DNA of 9,506 nucleotides from an uncultured Pseudomonadota bacterium (lineage in GTDB: Bacteria > Pseudomonadota > Gammaproteobacteria > Burkholderiales > Thiobacillaceae). The position numbers were made by a program, and so were the translations under genes. Location: contig CAISDD010000282.1 in the NCBI GenBank assembly GCA_903883985.1, positions 1 through 9,506 of the forward strand. The letters run 5' to 3'. Shown one piece after another: positions 1 to 7,158 of this stretch. Position 1 is the first letter of the stretch; every line of letters starts with the position of its first letter. The notes under the pieces are model-generated. The model did not search any database. It worked only from the letters and a program-made list of their open reading frames with translations, and was not told the origin of the DNA.

Positions 1-17
1 CCATTCTGGAGCCCACC

Positions 18-329
18 ATGAAAGCCATGACTGCCCGCGATGCCAAGAACCGTTTCGGCGAATTTCTCGACCTGGCCCGGCGTGAGCCGGTCCTGGTGAC
101 CAAGAACGACCGTCCCGTGGGCATTTTCATTTCCATCGAGGATGCGGCGGATACCCTGATTCCGGAACGCTTCATGGACCCGGAAGCGGGCTATGACGCC
201 TGGCTGGCCGCCAAGGTGGGGGCGACCCTGGCCCGGGTCGATGCCGGCAACGGCACGCTGCACGAGCATGAAGACGCGATGGCATCGCTCCGGGCACGCA
301 TCGCGAAGGTGCGAGGCAGCGTGGCATGA
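18..329 (+). CDS. Phd/YefM-family type II antitoxin
   Basis: This 103-residue protein has the organisation of prevent-host-death antitoxins. Its N-terminus (MTARDAKNRFGEFLDLAR, from residue 4) is the typical Phd/YefM opening: an alanine/lysine-rich helix followed by a strand with 'EPVLVTKNDRPVGIFIS' that forms the DNA-binding dimer. The C-terminal part, with GNGTLHEHEDAMASLRARI near residues 78-95, matches the helix that wraps the toxin in this family. The family neutralises its partner by direct binding and usually represses its own operon. The ATG at 18 is preferred over the in-frame ATG at 27 because a GGAG at 8-11 sits six bases before it. The stop overlaps the start of the toxin gene by four bases (ATGA), so the two are translationally coupled. 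The promoter and operator must lie upstream of the window. Family assignment is firm; the exact subfamily is not. Confidence 0.9.
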   Translation: MKAMTARDAKNRFGEFLDLARREPVLVTKNDRPVGIFISIEDAADTLIPERFMDPEAGYDAWLAAKVGATLARVDAGNGTLHEHEDAMASLRARIAKVRGSVA

Positions 330-610
330 AGCTGCGCTGGACCGATGCAGCCCTCGACAACCTGGCGGCCATCGTTGCCTATTACCTGGAGGTAGCCAGC
401 CCCTGGACGGCGGAATCCGTCGAACGCCGCCTGGTGGAAGCCATCGTGGCGCTGCTGCCGTTCCCGGAGAGCATCCGCGCCAGCGACCGGGTACCCGGCG
501 CCCGCGAACTGGTGGTGCCCAAGCTGCCTTACATCGTGTTCGTGAAGGTCCGGGAAGATGACCTGGTGGTGTTGAACATTGTGCATACGGCACGGAAGTT
601 TCCGGGATGA
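326..610 (+). CDS. ParE/RelE-family type II toxin
   Basis: This 94-residue protein is the size expected for a RelE/ParE toxin. It starts with the usual beta strand and 'W-T-x-x-A-x-x-x-L' helix (KLRWTDAALDNLAAIVAYY). It ends with the family's core strands: G-A-R-E-L-V-V-P at 58-65, YIVFVKV at 69-75, and a final VLNIVHTARKFP, whose conserved H-x-x-R-x-[WF]-P tail is typical of ParE-like members. ParE proteins poison DNA gyrase and RelE proteins cut ribosome-bound mRNA; sequence alone does not say which applies here, although the tail looks more ParE-like. A GAGG at 313-316 precedes the ATG by nine bases, and the ATG overlaps the antitoxin stop. The next gene, a large helicase, starts 37 bases downstream in the same direction with no hairpin between, so read-through into the helicase operon is likely. 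Confidence 0.9.
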   Translation: MKLRWTDAALDNLAAIVAYYLEVASPWTAESVERRLVEAIVALLPFPESIRASDRVPGARELVVPKLPYIVFVKVREDDLVVLNIVHTARKFPG

Positions 611-647
611 CACTGCCGTAACCACATAGCCATCAACGGGAACCCCC

Positions 648-3600
648 ATGCTGCCCTCCCTGCTCGCTAAAGACATCCAGACCGGCCTGAAGAATTTTCT
701 GGTCTCGGCTTTCGAACCGGCCGACCCGTTCCTGCATGGCTTGATGAGCCGGTTCGTCGAGGATGAATCGGGCTGGCTCAAGGGGCCTTACGTGCAGGTG
801 GGCCTGCCCTTCGTGTCCGGCCTGGCGGGAAAGCATTTTTTCTCCACCTTCGAAACCGAGCACGAGGGATTTAGCCACCAGGAAAGGTCCTGGCAGCGCT
901 TATCTACCCAACCCCGCACCCAACATCTCAGCCAGCACCAGGCCGCGCATACCCTGGTCGCGACCGGTACCGGCAGCGGCAAGACCGAGTGTTTCCTGTT
1001 CCCGGTGCTGGACCACTGCGCACGGGCCCGCGCCGCCGGCGAGCACGGCATCAAGGCACTGGTGATTTACCCCATGAACGCACTGGCCTCGGACCAGGCT
1101 CGGCGCATTGCCCATCTGGTGTCTACGGTGCCGGCCTTCGCTGGTCTACGCGTCGGCCTGTACGTCGGTGGCCAGGTGGGCAAGGCGGGGGAAGGGGCCG
1201 TGATGACGCCGGATAGCGTCATCACCGACCGGGATACCTTGCGCCGGCACCCGCCCGACATCTTGCTGACCAACTACAAGATGCTGGACTTCCTGATGCT
1301 GCGGCCCAAGGACCGGCAGTTGTGGGAGCAGAACACGCCGACTACCCTGCGCTATCTGGTGGTGGACGAACTCCACACCTTCGATGGCGCCCAGGGTACG
1401 GACCTGGCCTTGCTGCTGCGGCGCCTGCGCGCCCGCCTCAAAATCCCCGCTGAACAGATGATTTGTGCCGGCACCTCGGCAACCCTGGGTGGCTCTTCGG
1501 ACACCACACCCTTGCGTGAATACGCCCGCCAGATATTCGGTGTGCCTTTCCCGCCGGAATCGGTCATTACAGAAAACCGCCAGGGGGTCGGCGCCTTCCT
1601 GGAAGACGCCACCGTGGACTTCATGTTTCTGTTCCGCCCGGAAATGGCCGAGCAGTTACTGCCTTCCCGCTACGCATCCCCGGATGCAGCCATCCGTGCC
1701 TGGTTCGGGCTGCTGTTCCCTGAAGAGCCGATGCCGGCGGAGGTGGCCGACCCCGCCTGGCGCATGGAACTGGGGAGCCTGCTCAAGCGCCATCAGTTGT
1801 TCGTCAACCTGCTCAAACTGGTGAAGGGCGGGGTGGTGAGTTACCAGGTCTTGAAGGAAGCCTTCGCCCGGATCATGCCCGCAGCCACGCCAGACCAGGT
1901 CGGCATGGTGCTTGATGCCCTGCTGGTCCTGGTGGCCTGGGCTTTGCGCGATGGGCCGCAACCACTGGTCACTTTGCGCTTGCAGTTGTGGGTTCGCGAA
2001 CTGCGGCGCATGGTGGCCAAGCTGAGCGTCAACCCGCAGGAGGTAAAACTGTGCAGCGCCCGGGATTTGCCCAGCGACCGGGACGGCGTCTACTTGCCCA
2101 TGGTGCAGTGTCGCCAATGCCGGACCACGGGCTGGCTCTCGCGCATGGTCCAGGGCAGCAGCAAGCTCTCCACCCAACTGGACGAGATATATAACACCTG
2201 GTTCTCCTGGCGGCCCGAGTCGACCCGCCTCTATGCTGCGGAAAGCCTGGGCCGCGCCCAGGTGGAGGGAATACTTCAGATGGTCTGTGTTTCCTGCGGC
2301 AACGTACAGCAGGGCGAGGATATCTGCCTGGCCTGCGGCCACCAGGAGTTGGCGCGCATGTTCCGGGTCACCGCCCAGCGCACCCAGTTGGTGGACCAGA
2401 CCCAGTACACGCGGCACGACAATACCTGCCCAGCCTGCGGCGAACGGGACGAACTGCTTCTGTTGGGTGCCCGCAATGCCACGCTGGGCTCCCAGGTGGT
2501 GGAGAGCAGCTGGGCTAGCACGTACAACGACGACAAGAAGCTCATTGCCTTCTCGGATTCGGTGCAGGACGCCGCCCATCGGGCTGGCTTCTTCGGCGCC
2601 CGGACTTTCCAGAACAACATCCGGACTGCTTTGGCCCATGCGCTGGACGAGTTGACTGTGCCCCCGGCTCGGGACAAACACCCGAGCCGCCCCCCCGGGG
2701 GGCCAAGTCGTTCTTGGGGCGGCCCGGCGAACGACTTGAGCGGCCAGAGCGACATGGTGTGGTCGGACTTTCTCGATAAGCTGGCGTTCCAATTCGATAA
2801 CCCGGCCTCGGTCCTGCACATGGACCCGGAAACCTTGGTGTCCGAGTTTTTGGCACCGAACATGACTTGGCAGCCCGACTGGAGCGTGGAACTGCTGGAG
2901 CACCAACATTTGCCCGCGAACAGCAGGTTGCCGGACAAGGTGAAGAAACGCTTTGTGTGGCAGGCCATCAGCGAATTCACCTACCTCAGCCACCGGGGCC
3001 GCACGCTGGAGCGCGTAGGCAAAGCAGTGTTGACCGTGCCCTGGGAGAGCGTAGACGCGGTCGCCGGCGGGTTGCTGCCCAAGCTGCGCGAACAATTCGG
3101 CCTCCAGGGCCTGGAACAAGCCACCACATCTCAGTGGCTCTGGGGCATGTTGAACCATATGCGCCGCCGTGGCGGCGTGATGAATCCGGAACTGGAGTTG
3201 TATGCAGGCGACGGCAACATCCATGGGCTCACCCGCAGTGAGGGGCGTAGCGAATGGCTGCCCAGGATGGGGGAATCCACCCCACGTCCGGTCTTCCTGA
3301 CCCTGGGCACTCAGCGGGACTTCGACAAGGTATCCAACAACACCCGTTCGACGTGGTACGACCGCTGGGCGGCAGCCACCCTGGGGCGGCAGGTCTTGCT
3401 TCCCCCCGGCATGGCCGTGGACCTGTACATGGCTGCCATCGATGCATTACTGGCGGCGGATATCCTGCTTCGCACCCAACATCACCAGGGCGACACCTTG
3501 TGCATCCGTCCAGGGGCCTTGCAGCTCACCACCGATGCAGCCTTCGTGACCACTCAGGGGGGCAAGCGCAAACTCGCGGTGCCGCGGCAGGATGCGGAAC

Positions 3601-6600
3601 ATTTGCTCGGCATGGCCTGCCTGGACGCGGTCGAATCTCACTATGAAACCCTGGTTCCGTTCGCCGCCGATTGGTGGGCAGAGCGCTACAGCAAAGGGGA
3701 CTTGCGCCGCGTCATTGCGGCAGAACATACCGGCCTGTTGGAGCGCCCGGTAAGGGAAGCACTGGAGATGCGTTTCAAATCCAGGAACTCCAGGCCCTGG
3801 CACGAGAATCTGCTCTCGGCCACGCCCACCCTGGAGATGGGCGTCGATATCGGCGACCTGTCCTCCGTCCTGCTCTGTTCCGTGCCGCCCAACCAGGCCA
3901 GCTTTCTACAGCGCATCGGCCGCGCCGGACGCCGTGACGGCAACGCCATGACGACCACCCTGGCAGATGGCAACAGTCCTCACGACCTGTATTTCTTCGC
4001 CGAGACCGAGGAGATGATTGCCGGGGAGGTCACTCCTCCCGGAGTCTTCTTGCAAGCGGCGGAAGTGCTGCGGCGCCAGTTGTTCGCCTTCTGCATGGAC
4101 GATTGGGTGGCGAGCCTCAAAAACACCAATGCCTTGCCGGAGAAGACCTCCCAGGCCCTGGATGCCGTGGCCCAGGCCAAGCTTGACCGCTTCCCCTATC
4201 TGTTCTGCGATTACGTATTGGCCCATGAGGACCGGTTGTTCGAGAGCTTCATGGCCCTGCTGGCTGGGGACGTGGACGAGGTGGTGCGCGGCCGCCTTCT
4301 GGATTTCATGCAGGGGCAGGGCGAGGTCGACGGGCTGCGCACCCGGCTGATGAAGGCTCTGGAAGAACTGCTGGAGGAACGGAAGGCTTACAAGAAGCGC
4401 AAGGAAGAACTCGATAGGGCCAAGACCCGCGCCCAGCAAGGTCCGCAGGACGACAGCACGCGAGACCTCATCAACAATCTTCTGCGCGAGCGGGACAAGC
4501 TGCTGGAACTCATCAAGGAAATCAACGGCCGCGACTTGCTGAATACCCTGACCGACGCCGGCCTCATTCCCAATTACGCCTTCCCCGAGGCGGGGGTGGA
4601 GCTGAAGTCCGTACTTTGGCGCAAGCGTGGCACCGACGAGCCTGGCGAAGGCGCCTACGTCACCCTCAAAACCCAGAAGTACGAGCGTCCAGCCCAGTCC
4701 GCCCTGTCCGAATTCGCCCCGGAAAACCGCTTCTATGCCAATCAGCGGCGGGTGGAAGTGGACCAGATAAACATGAATTTGGCCAAGGCCGAGGAGTGGC
4801 GCTTCTGCCCCGGCTGCCACCACATGCAGAACCTGACCATCGAGCCGGACGTGCACACTACCTGCCCCAGATGCACTGACGCCATGTGGTCCGACGCGGC
4901 ACAAAAGCGCACCCTGCTGCGGTTCAAGCAGGCCATCGCCAACAGCAACGATACCGAAGTCCGCATCGACGACAGTGCGGATGACCGGGAGCCTAAATAC
5001 TACGTGCGTCAGTTGATGGCCGACTTTCTGCCGTCAAGTATCCGCGAGGCTTGGCAGATTCCGTCTGGGGCGCTACCCTTCGGCTTCGAGTTCATCTCCC
5101 GTGTCACCTTCCGGGACGTGAATTTCGGTGAGCTGGCCAAGCCGGGGGAAACCTTCAAGGTGGCGGACAAGGAGTCCATACGGTCGGGCTTCAAACTATG
5201 CCGGCATTGCGGCAAAGTGCAAAATCCGCCCCGTCGCAATGTAGAGGCCACCGAGCAAACCCACAGCTTCGACTGCCCCAGGCATGGCAGCTCGGACCCC
5301 TCCAACCTGCTGGAATGCCTCTATTTGTACCGGGAGTTCGAGTCCGAAGCCCTGCGGATACTGGTGCCGTATACCAAGAACGGCGTGGACGAGCGGGTGG
5401 TGCAGTCCTTCATGGCCGCGGTGCAGTTGGGTCTCAAGCGCCGCTTCGGCGGCAAGGTGGACCACCTGCGCATGGTGTTGCAGGACGAGCCCGGCAAGGA
5501 AGGCGGACCGCGCAAGTTCTTCGTCATGCTGTACGACTCGGTGCCAGGCGGAACGGGTTATCTTCACCAACTTCTGGCCCAGGATGCCGGCACCCTGGCT
5601 GATGTGCTGCGCATGGCGCTAGTTGCACTCAACGCCTGTTCCTGCAACCAGGACCCAGAGAAGGATGGGTGCTATCGCTGCCTGTACCAGTATCGCCTGG
5701 GTCGGAGCATGGAGCTGGTGTCCCGCGACATGGCGAAGGCCGTACTTAGCGACCTGGTGGCCTCGCTCGACCAGTTAGAGCGGGTCGAGACCATTTCGGA
5801 CATCTACATCAACCCGAACTTCGACTCGGTGTTGGAGGCGCGCTTCATCGAGAGCCTACCCAGACTAGGTAGCGTTGGCGGCCTGCCGACGGTGACCCTG
5901 GTGCAGGACCTGGTGCATGGCAAGACGGGCTATGTCCTCCATGTTGACGGCCAGCGTTATCGGGTTGAGCTCCAATGTGAACTCGGCCCAGACCAGGGGG
6001 TGGCGGTCCAGTGCAAACCGGATTTCGTGATTTGGCCTTGGTCGACCAGCGCCAAGCGCCGCCCCATCGCTGTGTTCTGCGACGGCTGGGCGTACCACAA
6101 GGACGGGCTGCGCGACGATGCCCGGAAGCGCAACGCCATCCTGGCCTCCGGCGGTTTCTGGGTCTGGTCGGTCACCCACCAGGATGTGAAGGCGGCCCTG
6201 GATGGCAGCCTGGACACCAACCTGGAGTCCCCGTTGGCTGCCATGTCACGCCATGACGGGAGCCAAGCGCCACCTACGATACCCAGAGCCCAGGAAAAGG
6301 CCTTCACCCATAACGCAGTTGCCCGACTCCTGCGATGGTTGGCCATGGGATACGGCGCTCAGGGGCAGGATGCGGCACTGGAACCCTTCCTGCGCAATGC
6401 GCTCTGGCTCGGGTTCCTGATGATTCCCTCCACGTCGCAGGACAAGGCCGCCTGCAATCAGCAGATGGCCCCGTGGCTGCCCCGGCTACCCGAGTCCATA
6501 CGCGAGCCGGGGCAACGCTTTGCGCCCTGTTTCTCGAAGGGAACCGGGCCTTGCCACTACATCGGCCGATGGCCAATGGCGCTGGCCCAGGGACACATTC

Positions 6601-7154
6601 CCGACGGGGAATGGTCATCCCCTGGCGTGGTGCTGCTGGATGAAGCCGGCGCCGAGAAGGAAGATGATTTGCACCAGGCCTGGCGGCGCTGGCTGCAACT
6701 CTTCAACGCGACACAATTCCTGCCCGGCATGTGGCTGGCGACGGCCAGCGGCCTCGACGGACATGATTACGATAACCTGCTTATAGGGGCTTCTGGCGTG
6801 CCCCCCCAATCGCCCGGTCAGGCTGCGCTGAATGCGGCCTGGGCAGCCGTGCTGGACCAGGTGCTGGGCGAGTTGAAGGCCGGGTTGACCCTGCTTGCTC
6901 GGGCTGGTGCCCCGCTACCCGAAGTCGGCATGGAGCTGGCGGACGAGAAAGGTCGTGTGCTAGCCGATGCCGAGCTGGCCTGGCCTGAGGCCAAAGTGGT
7001 GCTGATCCGAGCCGACCAGGAAGACATGAGTGCGCCGTGGGCCAAAGCCGGATGGCAGGTTGTGCTACTCGATGTGGCTGCCGCGGTGGCCGGAACACCT
7101 TGGCAGATGGCCATTGCCCCTTTGCTGGGGCTTGAACTGAACAATCAGGAGTAA
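648..7154 (+). CDS. DruE-like giant SF2 helicase with DUF1998 and C-terminal Vsr-like nuclease domain
   Basis: This 2168-residue protein is built around a superfamily 2 helicase core. Lobe 1 shows FSHQER near 75-80, Walker A ATGTGSGKTE with K112, motif Ia YPMNALASDQ (141-150), Walker B VVDELH (D240-E241) and motif III TSAT (276-279). A long insert with CxxC pairs (C488/C491, C547/C550, C560/C563, C594/C597) precedes lobe 2, which opens with FSDSVQDAAHR (635 on). After a further insert come motif V TLEMGVDIGDL (1061-1071) and motif VI QRIGRAGRR (1088-1096). A coiled coil (about 1235-1292) is followed by zinc pairs C1387/C1390, C1406/C1409 and C1518/C1521 with C1543. The DUF1998 region (about 1555-1680) carries DSVPGGTGY (1630-1638) and an MrfA-type cluster C1664, C1666, C1675, C1678. 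A Vsr-like fold (PDFVIWP at 1791, CDGWAYHKD at 1811) lies near 1720-1850. DUF1998 helicases are hallmarks of Druantia, DISARM and Dpd; size and layout fit DruE best. The ATG at 648 has only a weak GGGAA (638-642). A palindromic repeat is translated at about 672-692. Helicase call is secure; the system assignment is inference. Confidence 0.85.
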   Translation: MLPSLLAKDIQTGLKNFLVSAFEPADPFLHGLMSRFVEDESGWLKGPYVQVGLPFVSGLAGKHFFSTFETEHEGFSHQERSWQRLSTQPRTQHLSQHQAAHTLVATGTGSGKTECFLFPVLDHCARARAAGEHGIKALVIYPMNALASDQARRIAHLVSTVPAFAGLRVGLYVGGQVGKAGEGAVMTPDSVITDRDTLRRHPPDILLTNYKMLDFLMLRPKDRQLWEQNTPTTLRYLVVDELHTFDGAQGTDLALLLRRLRARLKIPAEQMICAGTSATLGGSSDTTPLREYARQIFGVPFPPESVITENRQGVGAFLEDATVDFMFLFRPEMAEQLLPSRYASPDAAIRAWFGLLFPEEPMPAEVADPAWRMELGSLLKRHQLFVNLLKLVKGGVVSYQVLKEAFARIMPAATPDQVGMVLDALLVLVAWALRDGPQPLVTLRLQLWVRELRRMVAKLSVNPQEVKLCSARDLPSDRDGVYLPMVQCRQCRTTGWLSRMVQGSSKLSTQLDEIYNTWFSWRPESTRLYAAESLGRAQVEGILQMVCVSCGNVQQGEDICLACGHQELARMFRVTAQRTQLVDQTQYTRHDNTCPACGERDELLLLGARNATLGSQVVESSWASTYNDDKKLIAFSDSVQDAAHRAGFFGARTFQNNIRTALAHALDELTVPPARDKHPSRPPGGPSRSWGGPANDLSGQSDMVWSDFLDKLAFQFDNPASVLHMDPETLVSEFLAPNMTWQPDWSVELLEHQHLPANSRLPDKVKKRFVWQAISEFTYLSHRGRTLERVGKAVLTVPWESVDAVAGGLLPKLREQFGLQGLEQATTSQWLWGMLNHMRRRGGVMNPELELYAGDGNIHGLTRSEGRSEWLPRMGESTPRPVFLTLGTQRDFDKVSNNTRSTWYDRWAAATLGRQVLLPPGMAVDLYMAAIDALLAADILLRTQHHQGDTLCIRPGALQLTTDAAFVTTQGGKRKLAVPRQDAEHLLGMACLDAVESHYETLVPFAADWWAERYSKGDLRRVIAAEHTGLLERPVREALEMRFKSRNSRPWHENLLSATPTLEMGVDIGDLSSVLLCSVPPNQASFLQRIGRAGRRDGNAMTTTLADGNSPHDLYFFAETEEMIAGEVTPPGVFLQAAEVLRRQLFAFCMDDWVASLKNTNALPEKTSQALDAVAQAKLDRFPYLFCDYVLAHEDRLFESFMALLAGDVDEVVRGRLLDFMQGQGEVDGLRTRLMKALEELLEERKAYKKRKEELDRAKTRAQQGPQDDSTRDLINNLLRERDKLLELIKEINGRDLLNTLTDAGLIPNYAFPEAGVELKSVLWRKRGTDEPGEGAYVTLKTQKYERPAQSALSEFAPENRFYANQRRVEVDQINMNLAKAEEWRFCPGCHHMQNLTIEPDVHTTCPRCTDAMWSDAAQKRTLLRFKQAIANSNDTEVRIDDSADDREPKYYVRQLMADFLPSSIREAWQIPSGALPFGFEFISRVTFRDVNFGELAKPGETFKVADKESIRSGFKLCRHCGKVQNPPRRNVEATEQTHSFDCPRHGSSDPSNLLECLYLYREFESEALRILVPYTKNGVDERVVQSFMAAVQLGLKRRFGGKVDHLRMVLQDEPGKEGGPRKFFVMLYDSVPGGTGYLHQLLAQDAGTLADVLRMALVALNACSCNQDPEKDGCYRCLYQYRLGRSMELVSRDMAKAVLSDLVASLDQLERVETISDIYINPNFDSVLEARFIESLPRLGSVGGLPTVTLVQDLVHGKTGYVLHVDGQRYRVELQCELGPDQGVAVQCKPDFVIWPWSTSAKRRPIAVFCDGWAYHKDGLRDDARKRNAILASGGFWVWSVTHQDVKAALDGSLDTNLESPLAAMSRHDGSQAPPTIPRAQEKAFTHNAVARLLRWLAMGYGAQGQDAALEPFLRNALWLGFLMIPSTSQDKAACNQQMAPWLPRLPESIREPGQRFAPCFSKGTGPCHYIGRWPMALAQGHIPDGEWSSPGVVLLDEAGAEKEDDLHQAWRRWLQLFNATQFLPGMWLATASGLDGHDYDNLLIGASGVPPQSPGQAALNAAWAAVLDQVLGELKAGLTLLARAGAPLPEVGMELADEKGRVLADAELAWPEAKVVLIRADQEDMSAPWAKAGWQVVLLDVAAAVAGTPWQMAIAPLLGLELNNQE
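2664..2743. repeat. Composite palindromic repeat inside the helicase reading frame
   Basis: This roughly 80-base GC-rich patch contains several perfect inverted repeats. CGGCTCGGG (2665-2673) pairs with CCCGAGCCG (2681-2689) around a 7-base loop. CAAGTCGTTC (2704-2713) pairs with GAACGACTTG (2729-2738) around 15 bases. GCCGCCCC (2686-2693) pairs with GGGGCGGC (2716-2723), and CCAAG (2703-2707) with CTTGG (2713-2717); these two overlap the other stems, so alternative folds compete. A C7G6 block sits at 2690-2702. The patch is read in frame as a proline/glycine/serine-rich stretch (residues about 672-692) unlike the surrounding helicase. It looks like a dispersed intergenic-type repeat that landed in the coding sequence and kept the frame. 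I recall similar GGGGCGGCCCGGC-containing repeats from betaproteobacterial genomes, but cannot verify that here. The boundaries are approximate. Confidence 0.75.
7147..7151 (+). promoter_or_regulatory. Shine-Dalgarno deciding the GTG start of the SF1 helicase
   Basis: AGGAG lies within the last codons of the large helicase gene, seven bases before the GTG at 7159. The ATG overlapping the upstream stop (7154) is in another frame and hits a stop after two codons, so GTG is the supported start. The placement implies that ribosomes finishing the large helicase re-initiate here. Confidence 0.85.
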
Positions 7155-7158
7155 TGCT

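Noticed and set aside
191..781. 196-codon minus-strand frame across the TA pair and helicase start
   Set aside because: It overlaps two well-supported + strand genes and their coupled start and stop, and its translation resembles no family I know.
2664..2743. Intrinsic transcription terminator
   Set aside because: The stems are strong but no T-tract follows on either strand and the frame continues into conserved helicase sequence, so a repeat insertion explains it better.
1656..3224. 522-codon open frame on the minus strand inside the large helicase gene
   Set aside because: It is fully antisense to conserved helicase and zinc-cluster coding sequence. Its translation is low-complexity (His/Gln/Ala/Gly/Leu-rich) with no recognisable domain, which is usual for shadow frames in GC-rich DNA.
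3906..4904. 332-codon minus-strand open frame
   Set aside because: It is antisense to motif VI, the coiled coil and a zinc cluster of the helicase. It shows no motif and is best explained by codon bias.
648..7154. Assigning the gene firmly as druE or drmA
   Set aside because: DUF1998 helicases are shared by Druantia, DISARM, Dpd and MrfA-type repair proteins. Without the usual partners or a database search, only 'DruE-like' is justified.
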